DNA from: Saprospiraceae bacterium
Lineage (GTDB): Bacteria; Bacteroidota; Bacteroidia; Chitinophagales; Saprospiraceae
Direction: 5' to 3'
Assembly: GCA_016717145.1 (NCBI GenBank)
Contig: JADKGD010000050.1
Span: 1-23,702 of the forward strand
Length of the DNA: 23,702 bases
Shown here: one piece after another, positions 9,988 through 18,687 of the stretch
Numbering within the stretch: position 1 is the first letter of the stretch
Layout: each line of letters opens with the position of its first letter
Notes under the pieces: generated by a model
The model's database searches: none
The model's input: the letters and a program-made list of their open reading frames with translations, nothing else
What the model was told of the DNA's origin: nothing
Program-made: the position numbers and the translations under genes

Positions 9988-10088
9988 CTTCATTGTACTT
10001 TAAGATCGTAGAAAAAACTAGAAACTATTTGATGAAAATCAAGTTATAAGGAGGATCAACACTTGACATACGCGTCTAAACCGGAAAA

Positions 10089-10832
10089 ATGAGTTTAAAG
10101 GAATTGGAAGATTTTAATTGGTTTCCGCCATTATTGCGTAGATTCCAGATGCAGAATATTGGTATATTAGTATCAAAATTCGGATTGTATAGAAATATTC
10201 CGGGTATCATAAAAATGATTTGACAAAGCTGAAATTACTGAGATTACAGATTTATGCAGCGGCAGCGGCTACCTGCACATTATGTACATCATAAATTAAA
10301 TATACACAATTTGTCTTCAGTATTATCAGACAAATTTCCGCTTAATATACCCGCATATCCCGACATACATTACAATACGGAAACTGTTGATGTGCTTGAT
10401 GTGCAACCTGATAATAAGAGGTATTTTACAATGTATAATGCTTTTCACCATTTTGAGAAAGAACAACAGTTGGCCATAGTTTCAAAAATCCTTCAAACTA
10501 ATTCCAATCTCTTGATTGTAGAACTTGTGCAACCAACTTTTATAAATTTTGTACTTGTGACCTTTGCTTCCATACCAGGGGTATTCATCCTAACACCATT
10601 TATAAAACCGTTTGAATGCAAAAGATTAGTGTTTACTTATATTTTTCCTGTTAATCTATTGACAGTATTAATTGATGGTTATATGTCGATATGAAAATCC
10701 AGGTAAGTCAACCAGTACAGAAGGATGTTTTCCAACCATTTTTATGATGTTTCGTTAATTGAAGTTAAACAGCATTTCAGTTTTCCAACATTTGTTACCA
10801 CCATCAAAATCAGCTCTAGTGATACTTATTGA
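10089..10832 (+). CDS. Class I SAM-dependent methyltransferase, frameshifted
   Basis: It begins MSLKELEDFNWFPPLLRR at 10089. A break near 10220 and the frame reading ITDLCSGSGY near 10243-10270 restore methyltransferase motif I (DxCxGxG). The next open part contains VDVLDVQPDNKRYFTMYNAFHHFEKEQQL, where the acidic motif and NAFHHF correspond to motifs II-IV. After another disturbed stretch near 10690-10705, a frame reads MFSNHFYDVSLIEVKQHF and FVTTIKIS to TGA at 10830-10832. Corrected length is about 248 residues. It overlaps the start of the UbiA-family prenyltransferase, suggesting translational coupling, so a substrate such as a prenylated aromatic quinone or tocopherol-like head group is plausible. 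The substrate is an inference only. Confidence 0.65.
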
Positions 10833-11735
10833 TTTTTTAACAACTTTATGGCGATTTGGTCGTCCACACACGATCATTGGATCGATAGTGAGTATCATCA
10901 CACTGTGGATGCTTGCGCTAAAAGGAAAAGGATTTGAAGGTAATCTTGACTTATTAATTGGCACTTTAATTGCCGGAATAGCTTGCAATGTTTTTGTTGT
11001 CGGACTCAATCAAATTATTGATATCGATCTGGACAAAATAAATAAACCCAAATTGCCGCTTGCTGACGGATCGCTCACTTTGAGACACGCACATGTCATA
11101 GTCTGGATTTCACTTGTAGCGGCATTGTTGTTAGGTTTTTACATGAGTGTTGTTTTAGGATGTTTGATTTTGGTAATCTGTTTAATAGGCGCAGCATATT
11201 CCGTCCCACCCATTCAGTTGAAAAAACATCATTTACCGGCTGCGTTGTCAATAACTTTGGTCAGGGGATTATTGGTGAATTTAGGTATGTATCTTCATTT
11301 TGTTTTTACAGCACAACAAGAAGAAAAGTACTCCATCACTACGTTAATCAATGAAAAACTTCCCGGTGAATTATTTGCTCTTACAGGTTTTGTGCTTGCA
11401 TTCAGCATAGCGATAGCATGGTTTAAGGATTTGCCGGATGTGGTTGGCGACAAAGTTTTCAAAATAAAAACATTTGCCTTGCTTTATTCACCGCAGCTGG
11501 CATTCAGATGTGGCGTTTTTATGGTGAGCATTGCCTACGTGGTTACAATAATCTGGGCCTATACACACAAAACTGGTATCTGTTGATTTGCCATGCTATG
11601 GCATGTGCTGCATTCGTTGTGCAAGCATCACAAGTTAATTTAGCATTTCCGGATTCTGTATCCCGATTTTATATGAGATTTTGGCTTTTCTTTTTTGCCG
11701 AATATTTGTTTTTTGCAAGCTGGTGTTTGATTTGA
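10819..11735 (+). CDS. UbiA-family prenyltransferase, homogentisate phytyltransferase type
   Basis: This integral membrane enzyme would attach a prenyl chain to an aromatic head group. It carries WRFGRPHTIIGS near the N-terminus, a signature close to homogentisate phytyl/solanesyltransferases. The first aspartate-rich motif is NQIIDIDLDKINKPKLP and the second is KDLPDVVGDKVFKIKTFA. Several hydrophobic helices separate them. The frame is open to a false stop at 11584. A one-base shift near 11510-11580 continues in HAMACAAFVVQASQVNLAF to TGA at 11735, adding the last two helices. I prefer GTG at 10819 because a TTG start at 10759 would lie deep inside the methyltransferase gene. Corrected length is about 305 residues, normal for the family. 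Product identity (tocopherol-like or other prenylquinone) is not decided by the sequence. Confidence 0.8.
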
Positions 11736-11754
11736 TACAATATTTCCCTCAACA

Positions 11755-12351
11755 TCACTCCAATTTTTCCCAATATTTAAGTTTGCCTTCAAATGAACTT
11801 TCCATTAGTGTGTAACTGTCAGGAACTTCGGTAGAATAACTGAAATAAGTGACAAGCTTTGTGCCCTTTGGCATAGTATGAAGTTGTTTTTTTACATAAT
11901 TGGAATAGGTTTCGTACAAATCTCTTCCAAGGAATGCTTCATCATCAATACGATCTGCTATGTGTTTGTTTTCATCAAAAGCATTAAAAAAATAAAATCC
12001 TGTAAAATCTGAAAATACAACGTCTGTAATATTACTGTGTATGAATGTTACGTTGGCAAGATTATATTTTATGACAATACCATCCGCGATTACACAGAAT
12101 TTCTTTCGTTGCTCCACACCCGTGAAAGTGCCTTCAGAACAAGCAGATCCGATCAAACAAAATTTTCCGGCTCCTGAACCGATATCCAGGATTTTTGAAT
12201 CCTCATTAGTGGCCAGATATCTCGCAGCAAGTATAGAAACATCAACCGGGGTAAAATGTATGTTTGAAGTTTCCTTCAATTCAAAGGGGAAAATCACATC
12301 AAACTCAAGATCAGTGGTAATTATATTTTTTTTTAAATTAGTAAAGATCAT
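11755..12351 (-). CDS. Class I SAM-dependent methyltransferase (intact, 198 aa)
   Basis: This is one of the few uninterrupted genes. It has an N-terminal segment NIHFTPVDVSILAARYLATN leading into motif I ILDIGSGAGKFCLIG (around residue 55), then motif II with an acidic residue (GTFTGVEQRKKFC) and NVTFIHSNITDVVFSDF. The C-terminal part ends WEKLE. This is the Rossmann methyltransferase fold. The segment before motif I resembles protein- or small-molecule methyltransferases with a T-P/V-x-V motif, but the substrate is unknown. It is convergent with the UbiA gene (20 bases apart) and lies 37 bases downstream of the TlpA-like gene on the same strand, possibly in one transcript. Confidence 0.8.
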   Translation of the reverse strand: MIFTNLKKNIITTDLEFDVIFPFELKETSNIHFTPVDVSILAARYLATNEDSKILDIGSGAGKFCLIGSACSEGTFTGVEQRKKFCVIADGIVIKYNLANVTFIHSNITDVVFSDFTGFYFFNAFDENKHIADRIDDEAFLGRDLYETYSNYVKKQLHTMPKGTKLVTYFSYSTEVPDSYTLMESSFEGKLKYWEKLE

Positions 12352-12388
12352 GGTAGGACTGGTTTGGAACTAAAGACATTACCATTTA

Positions 12389-13797
12389 TTATTTTAATGC
12401 GTCTTTTAGTTCTGAAACGATTTCTTTGGATGAAGGTCTCGGTGCGTTTGCATTTATAATATTACCGTCTTTACCTATGATGATAAATCTGGGAATTCCA
12501 CTTATTTTGTAGTCAATTACTATGCTGGAATTCCAATCTCCATCAGCATATAACTGAATACCGTGCATATTTTTATCTTTTATCATCTTCGCCCATAGTG
12601 CTTTTTCGGTATCAACGGAAACACTTACAAAACAATATTGGCGTCATCTTTATACCTTTCTTCCAATTTTTCCAACGAAGGAATTTCTCTGAGACATGGG
12701 CCACACCAAGTTGCCCACACATCAATATATACCACTTTTCCTTTCAAGTCAGAAAGACCTGTTTTTTTACCTTTGACTGTAACGTAGGTAAAATCAGGAG
12801 CATTTTTTCCTTTTATCAGATGGCTCCACGAATTATATGTATTAATGTCCTCTTCAAGATAAACCGGATTGGTTTGAAGTTTGCGATAGTTGTCAATGAT
12901 TAAGGAAGCATCATTTATGGACTGGTCTATTGTAGAGGAAAACAATCGATGATATATAAAATTTTTAACTTTTACCTCATTAAACAACTGACTCACATGT
13001 TCCATTTTTCGGATTATCAATGGCGTATCGGTATTGACCGTATCTTGTTTGGTCTTGAATTCGAGGTACAAAGCAGAAAACTCTGCAAACGAAGGGACAA
13101 AAAGATTGGCTTCAAGATCAGTATCCAAATTTTGAAAAAAACTATCGTACGTATCGCTTAAAACTAATACACTGTCTGGCTTAAAGTATTGAAAATACTC
13201 AGGGTAATTCATTTTCATGTTGGCAGCTTCAAAAACAACATCATTTGATAAAAGCTCTCCGAATATGGCATCAAAAGGTCCGTTTTTCTTTTGGAATTCC
13301 TGGATGTCATTGATCAATAATTGATTTCTGTCGTCTACAGCTGTCAAAAAATCAGATTCGTTTTGTGTAAAAAATGCCTCATAGTCCTGAGGACCGGAAG
13401 TCTCAATTAATTTATGATATTGTAAAAGATACTTGTTTTCAAGACTATGACTTCCTTTGAATATAGCTCCTCCGATGTTTCGGTAGTCGCCTGTAATTTG
13501 AATCCGATCACCCGGAATGATAAATACATGCAAAAGCTGACCAGCAAAATCAAGGGTGTAGATGCCACTTTGATCAAGTTCAGCCTGGATAAAAAATTTA
13601 CCTGCCTGATCAAGTGTAGATTTTATTTCGTTTATTCCTTTTAATGAAACTACAGGTCCTTCGGGTGATGTAATCTGACCTTCAATAATCGTGGTTGTTG
13701 GTTTATAACTATGGCTTTTGTTTTTACAACCAAAATGGTGGAAAATAAAAAAAAGTAACACAGAAATCCTTATAAAATATTTCATATTAGTTTGCAT
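12389..13797 (-). CDS. TlpA-family thiol-disulfide oxidoreductase lipoprotein, one frameshift
   Basis: The N-terminus has a lipoprotein signal peptide: basic MKYFIR, a hydrophobic stretch and lipobox FHHFGC followed by KNKSHS. An N-terminal domain follows (VVSLKGINEIKS, GDRIQITGDYRN) like the DUF4369-type region of Bacteroidota TlpA proteins. The C-terminal thioredoxin domain begins GKNAPDFTYVTVKGK and contains VVYIDVWATWCGPCLREIPS, with active site WCGPC. A 1-base indel near 12632 breaks it. The next frame gives VSVSVDTEKALWAKMI and GIPRFIIIGKDGNI, with the cis-proline, to the stop at 12389. Corrected length is about 469 residues. It would act in the periplasm as a thiol reductant, perhaps for cytochrome maturation or stress. 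Start alternatives are MQTN at 13797 or MKYF at 13785, the latter matching the signal peptide better. Confidence 0.85.
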
Positions 13798-14006
13798 TAG
13801 CGATGTATTGATGGCTATTGCACTGCAAAATTATATCCATTTGATGACAATAGTGTCCTTTTATGTACTGAAGCCATACTATTTAACAAAGATTAACAAG
13901 AAAACGCGGAGATATAATTAAAAATAATATAATTTGTCATTATCAGATTTTAGGTAAATTTGTTTTGGAAGTTGTTTTGCCGGATAGATTTTTATGGCAA
14001 TAAAGA

Positions 14007-14695
14007 CTAAAATTTCATCATTAACAATGCTACGATGCCTGCTGTCTCTGTGCGTAAACGAGCTTCACCAAGTGAAACAGAGTAGATTTATGGTCATGCG
14101 CCAGGGATATTTCACTTTCTGTAAAATCACCTTCTGGGCCAATTAGTACAATGGCACTTTTGCCAACTGCCATTATATCTTTTAATATGGTTGTTGGTCC
14201 ATCACAATGCGCTATAAATTTTTGATGAATGTGGTCACTTGTTTTTATGACATCTGCCAGAGAGCTGCAAAATTGAAGTTCAGGCAAGTACACATTCATA
14301 GATTGTTTCATTGCGGAAACCATTATTTTTTCGAGACGTGTTTGATTCCATGATTTTTTTTCTGTTCGTTGCGCCTGAAATATGATAATTGAAGAAATAC
14401 CGATTTCTACCGCTTTTTCAACAAACCATTCTATCCGTGCCGCCGTTTTTGTAGGTGATATGGCAATGGTCAGCTGGCTGGAAGGCTCAGTTTTTTTTTC
14501 TTTAAATACGATTTTGCAGATGGTTTCTGTCTTTGTGATAGACAAAATGTTACAGGTAAATATATGGCCTTTACCATCAGTTACAAAAATCTGATCTCCT
14601 TGTTGTTTCCTAAGTACTTTAGAACAGTGTTGGTGTTCATCACCGGAAAGTTTAACATGTTGATCTACCTGTTCCAAGGTATAAAAAAGAAACAT
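14007..14695 (-). CDS. rsmE: 16S rRNA (uracil1498-N3)-methyltransferase RsmE, one frameshift
   Basis: RsmE methylates N3 of U1498 in 16S rRNA using SAM. The N-terminal PUA-like domain includes SGDEHQHCSKVLRKQQGDQI. The SPOUT/trefoil-knot domain includes AISPTKTAARIEWFVEKAVE, VLIGPEGDFTESEI and, after a 1-base correction near 14080, SVSLGEARLRTETAGIVALL, which forms the SAM-binding knot. Uncorrected, translation would stop at 14030 with VKLVYAQRQQAS, destroying the knot. Corrected length is about 229 residues, normal. The gene is divergent from rseP. The damage to such a conserved end is one of the best signs that the indels are errors. Confidence 0.9.
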
Positions 14696-14853
14696 AGTAT
14701 AAAATTTTTCATAAAGCTATGGAATAATTTATAATCAATGGTAGCAATGTGCAAAGATTAAACTAAATTTTGCACCTTTTAAATTAAACTTTTTCGAAAT
14801 AAAGTTCGTTTACTTGTTTCATAACTAATAATATTTGAAATAAAATTCCTAAA

Positions 14854-15937
14854 ATGGATATAGTCGTTCTAGCGTTACAATTAATTTTAAGTTTGTCTAT
14901 TCTGGTGGTTCTTCATGAGTTTGGTCATTATTTACCTGCTATTTGGTTCAAAACAAGAGTAGAGAAGTTCTATTTATTTTTCGACCCATACTTTTCTTTA
15001 TTTAAGAAAAAAATCGGCGATACTGAGTGGGGTATAGGTTGGATTCCTTTCGGAGGGTACGTCAAAATATCAGGTATGATAGACGAAAGCATGGATAAAG
15101 AACAAATGAAACAACCTGCTCAGCCCTGGGAATTTAGGTCTAAGAAAGCCTGGCAAAGACTCATTATTATGGTCGGTGGTGTTACTGTCAATTTTTTCTT
15201 GGTATATTTATATTTTCAATGATGATATTTTATTGGGGTGAGAGCTATATTAAAATAGAGGATGCGAAGTATGGAATGGCCGTAGATTCAATGGGTATGG
15301 AGTTAGGATTAAAAGATGGCGACAAGGTGCTTTCTGCAGGTGGTGTAGCCTTAAAAAAATTTAATGCAGGCCTTGTGAGTAAAGAAATCATTATTAATGA
15401 AGCCAAAGAAATAGAAATAGAAAGAGATGGAAAACCTATGACCCTGCAAGTTCCTGCGGAGTTAAAATATGTAACTGTTTCTGACAAAGGAATCCATAGG
15501 TATAGCTGGATCCTGTTGAAAACTGCCTGAGTAAATCTGTCGAAAAGAATTTGGCCTGATGCCATCTTTTGCAAAAGGTAGTAAATGGGAGTTAACTTTT
15601 TAGTGATCACTTAAGGCTTTTGGACATATATTTTCAGGTAAGATCAAAGCCAAAGATTCATTAGGGAAGTGTTTTCTATCGCTTCTATGTTTGATACCAC
15701 CTGGGACTGGAGATTTTTGGAACATGACGGCAAGTTTATCGATACTGCTTGCTTTTTTTCAATCTATTGCCAATTCCGGCTCTCGACGGGGGATATGTTG
15801 TATTCCTGCTTTGGGAGGTTATCACAGGTAAAGTGGCAAGTGACAGATTTATGGAGGTGGTCAACTATGCAGGATTTATTCTTTTAATGGGATTAATGCT
15901 CTTTGCTATTGGATTGGATATTTCCAGGTGGTTTTAA
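14854..15937 (+). CDS. rseP: RIP metalloprotease RseP (site-2 protease), frameshifted and apparently shortened
   Basis: This is an inner-membrane zinc protease for regulated intramembrane proteolysis. The first helix holds VVLHEFGHYLPA (HExxH), followed by WGIGWIPFGGYVKISGM. Helix 2 begins after RLIIMVGGVTVNFFLVY. A periplasmic PDZ segment follows (KIEDAKYGMAVDSMGMELGL, KDGDKVLSAGG). The last part has FSIASMFDTTWDWRF, LLPIPALDGGYVV (the zinc-ligand LDG motif) and ends GLDISRWF. Breaks occur near 15218, 15490-15660 and 15720-15755. The corrected length is about 361 residues, against roughly 430-450 usual for Bacteroidota. The shortfall falls between the first PDZ part and the GKIKAKDSLG segment, where the second PDZ domain should be. 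hscB follows 9 bases later, so they are probably one operon. Confidence 0.9.
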
Positions 15938-15946
15938 CCATTTTGT

Positions 15947-16493
15947 ATGAGTCTACCGAAAGAATATTTTACTCTTTTTGGCATACCTGCCAGTTTTTCT
16001 CCTGATTTGGGTCACCTCAAAAAACAGTATTATAAGCTAAGCAGGTCTTATCATCCTGATTATCATACACACACCTTGGAACAGGACCAAACAGGAAGAC
16101 GAAATACTGGAGCAATCGGGATTAGTCAATACAGCTTATAAAGTTTTATCTGACGAATACGAACGTACTAAATACATTCTTCAATTGTACAACATACTCG
16201 AAGATTCGGCCAATGAACCGCTTTCTCAGAGTTTTCTGATGGAGATGATGGACATAAATGAAGGGATTTTTGATTTGAAGATGAAGTTTGATCAAGCTTC
16301 GTATGAAAAAATTTTGTCTGAAAGTTGGATCTGTAGAAGAAAGCCTTTGCAACAACAAAAGAACATTTTTTTGACTTTGAAGTTCAACCGGACAAGATCT
16401 TGACCTGACCCTTATAAAATCAAAGATTTTTATTTAAAATCTAAATATCTTTTGCGTATTCGCGAAAATCTTTCTACATTTGCAGGCCTTTAG
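15947..16493 (+). CDS. hscB: Fe-S cluster assembly co-chaperone HscB (J-domain), frameshifted
   Basis: HscB delivers the IscU scaffold to the Hsp70 HscA. The N-terminal J domain reads EYFTLFGIPASFSPDL, LKKQYYKLSRSYHPDYH with the HPD motif near residue 37. After a shift near 16095 it continues EDEILEQSGLVNTAYKVLSD and ERTKYILQLY. The C-terminal three-helix bundle has SQSFLMEMMDINEGIFDL, the IscU-binding part. Further shifts near 16320 and 16370-16430 give VGSVEESLCNNKRTFF and finally DFYLKSKYLLRIRENLSTFA, which ends at TAG 16491-16493. Corrected length is about 182 residues, as in other HscB proteins. The 3' end contains the promoter of the following tRNA-Leu gene. Confidence 0.8.
16452..16482 (+). 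promoter_or_regulatory. Promoter of tRNA-Leu, inside the 3' end of hscB
   Basis: TTG at 16452-16454 and TACATTTG at 16475-16482 are separated by 20 bases, a close match to the Bacteroidota -33/-7 consensus. The tRNA begins 33 bases after the -7 box. The boxes lie within the last 14 codons of hscB. Confidence 0.6.
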
Positions 16494-16514
16494 AAAAGAT
16501 CTAATGGATTCATT

Positions 16515-16598
16515 GCCGAAGTGGTGGAATTGGTAGACACGCTGGACTCAAAATCCAGTGCTAGCAATAGTGTGCGGGTTCGAGTCCCGCCTTCGGTA
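16515..16598 (+). tRNA. tRNA-Leu(CAA)
   Basis: The cloverleaf is complete: acceptor GCCGAAG pairs with CTTCGGT (one G-U), anticodon stem CTGGA/TCCAG holds loop CTCAAAA with anticodon CAA, there is a long class II variable arm (TGCTAGCAATAGTGT), and the T-arm is GCGGG-TTCGAGT-CCCGC. The discriminator is A and no CCA is encoded. Length is 84 bases. Confidence 0.95.
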
Positions 16599-16614
16599 CA
16601 TCATACAATGGATT

Positions 16615-16649
16615 AAAAGGCTTTTTACCAACGTGGTAGAAAGCCTTTT
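16615..16649 (+). terminator. Rho-independent terminator after tRNA-Leu
   Basis: AAAAGGCTTT...TACC pairs with GGTA...AAAGCCTTTT around the loop AACGT, with T-rich sequence at the 3' side. It lies 16 bases after the tRNA. The A-rich and T-rich ends make it work in either direction. Confidence 0.75.
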
Positions 16650-16752
16650 ACTTTATGCCTTAAGGCAACCAATTGACTGTAAAATTAATAATTTTATTAA
16701 ATTAAAATAAACAAGAAATAACCGTAACGAACCACCTAAGATCGTTTGACAA

Positions 16753-17080
16753 ATGGTATCAATTTTGATACTTTCAACATTGGCACTGTCGTTTCCGCAA
16801 AAACAACAGAAGAAGCACACTTTGAAAAAACTTCTTTCAGAGTGAAAAAGAAAATCTTTGTAACTTATGACGACATAAAAAAAAAGAGCTTGTATCAAAT
16901 TGTCAGAAATAGACCAGGATGTATTTTCTTGCGCTGCCAGGACAATCATTTTCCCGGTAGACAAATGGGGGCAAACAGGGCTGGACGTTTATAGAAATGA
17001 ATAAAGCACACGAAGACTTATTTATTGACGCATTGACAACAGCATATTGCGAAGTAGCACCCAAAAACTTGCTGATCTAG
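16753..17080 (+). CDS. MmcQ/YjbR-family protein, frameshifted
   Basis: Corrected reading gives MVSI, then DTFNIGTVVSAKTTEEAHFE, KTSFRVKKKIFVTYDD. After shifts near 16885 and 16935 it gives CIKLSEIDQDVFSC, DKWGQTGWTFIEMNKAHEDL and FIDALTTAYCEVAPKNLLI, ending at TAG 17078-17080. The order ExPHFEKxSFRV, CIKLS, WG..GW.. and L..AY is that of MmcQ/YjbR (CyaY-fold) proteins of about 110-120 residues, often described as DNA-binding-like but without a settled role. The corrected length of about 109 residues is normal. It precedes the DUF1801 gene by 21 bases. Confidence 0.7.
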
Positions 17081-17101
17081 TTACAAAAAACAACATATAA
17101 G

Positions 17102-17509
17102 ATGGTAAATAAAAATAAAGACGTAACGCAATTGATAGACGAACAAACTCATCCATTTAGAAAAGAAATTGAAGAATTACGAAATTGCATTTTATCATCT
17201 GACAAAAATTTGAATGAAAACATAAAATGGAATGGGCCAAATTATTCTATTGATAACGAAGACAGAATTACGATGAGAATTCAGCCACCGACCAAACAGA
17301 TACAGCTTATTTTTCATAGGGGCGCAAAAAAACAGGCACAACCGAAAGACAAATTGATAGAAAATAAAAGTAAAATGTTAATGTGGAAAGAAAACGATAG
17401 GGCCATTGCAATTTTTAAAAGTTTTCAGGATATAGAAAATGGAAAAGCTGAATTGACAGCTATTATAAATGAATGGATAAATGCAACAAAAAAAATAACT
17501 AACTACTAA
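17102..17509 (+). CDS. DUF1801 family protein (YdhG-like), intact
   Basis: The 135-residue uninterrupted protein contains LIDEQTHPFRKEIEELRNCI, then the typical DUF1801 core NENIKWNGPNYSIDNEDRIT followed by MRIQPPTKQIQLIFHRGAKK. The C-terminal helix EKAELT/AIINEWINATKK closes the fold. Members are small cytosolic alpha/beta proteins with no agreed biochemical function. The gene lies directly after the MmcQ/YjbR-like gene on the same strand, a neighbourhood of small orphan-domain proteins. Confidence 0.8.
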   Translation: MVNKNKDVTQLIDEQTHPFRKEIEELRNCILSSDKNLNENIKWNGPNYSIDNEDRITMRIQPPTKQIQLIFHRGAKKQAQPKDKLIENKSKMLMWKENDRAIAIFKSFQDIENGKAELTAIINEWINATKKITNY

Positions 17510-17522
17510 CTACATTGCTTAC

Positions 17523-17782
17523 ATGACGACTCTTAATGATTATGCATCATCATTTGAAGAATGGCGAAAATGACTAAATGATCATTGTTTAGTTGAAAAA
17601 ATAAGTTTGGCTAATTGTATTTCATAATAACAGGCAAGACACCAAGCGTTCATTGGCAAGATGCTCAGCAACTTATAGATATAGCCCAAAAAACTGGAAA
17701 TGGGATGAAATACTATCCTAAAAAGAAAGATCTGAGCAGGAATAAACAAAATGCTAATATTAACGCTGGTCAAAAACATTTT
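17523..17782 (+). other. Unresolved short stretch between DUF1801 and metallophosphoesterase genes
   Basis: An ATG at 17523 begins MTTLNDYASSFEEWRK and stops at once. A second open piece reads GKTPSVHWQDAQQLIDIAQK in a different frame. Both look protein-like, so a broken small gene may be present, but I could not join the pieces or name a family. No RNA gene or clear repeat is seen here. Confidence 0.3.
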
Positions 17783-18631
17783 ATGAAAAGGACGCAAATT
17801 TATTAAGGATAGTTTTTGGGATTAACAGGTCTTGGTATGTTTGATGCTTGGACTTTATTTCTGGCAAATTGAACCATTTGGGTTGAATTTGTCAAAATAA
17901 ATGCCGGTTAAAAATCTCCCAAAACATTTAATCGGAAAAACATTAATGCAAATTAGCGATATTCATGTTGGTAAAAGATATGATTATACGTATATCATTA
18001 AACCATTTGAAAAAGCAAAAAAATATAAATCGGATTTTGTAACGTATACAGGTGACTTCGTAACCATGCACAAAGACGAAGTTCAATATGACTGTTTAAA
18101 AGAAGTTCTCAAACATTGTGTGAAAGGAAAAATGGGAACCGTCGGGATTTTAGGTAACCACGACTATGGTAAAATTGGGGTCAACAGGAAGTAGCTGGAT
18201 TAATACTAACAAAATGGTTAGTGAAAATGGAATTCAACTTTTAAGAAATGAACAGTTAGACATTGAAGGTTGAATTTTATCGGATTTGACGACTATTGGG
18301 GACTGAATTTTAATCCTGAAAAGTAATGGATAATTACGAAAAAAACAAAAGCAAATATTGTCTTATGCCATAACTCCCTGACGTATGTGATGTAGAAATT
18401 TGGAACAATTATCAAGGCTGGATTTTATCAGGTCACACGCATGGCGGGCAATTAAAGCCACCTTTTTTAGACGCACCAATTGTGCCGGTTAAGAACAAAA
18501 AATACACTTCCGGCACATTCCACTTAACAAATGAAAGAACACTTTATATTAACAGAGCATTGGGTCATTTATGGCAAATTCGATTTAATACCAGACCCGA
18601 AATAACAATTTTTGAACTTGAAAATGGATAA
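17783..18631 (+). CDS. YkuE-like calcineurin-type metallophosphoesterase, frameshifted
   Basis: The metal-binding motifs are all present: LMQISDIHVGKRYDY (DxH), VTYTGDFVT (GD), GILGNHDYGK (GNHD) and GWILSGHTHGGQLKPP (GHxH). Upstream, the fragments LLRIVFG, TGLGMFDAW and IWVEFVK suggest an N-terminal membrane anchor as in YkuE/YaeI enzymes, giving a start near 17783 (MKRT). Breaks lie near 17803, 17870-17900, 18185, 18250-18330 and 18370. The C-terminus reads TLYINRALGHLWQIRFNTRP and ends FELENG at 18631. Corrected length is about 283 residues. The usual role is hydrolysis of a phosphoester at the membrane, for example of lipid intermediates, but the substrate is not determined. Confidence 0.75.
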
Positions 18632-18687
18632 AAAAACATCTGGTACATTTGGGTCTTATATTTTTTTGATCCTTCGTTATTAAATTT

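Noticed and set aside
15218..15240. Programmed ribosomal frameshift in rseP
   Set aside because: No slippery heptamer with a downstream structure is evident, and similar breaks occur in almost every other gene of the window.
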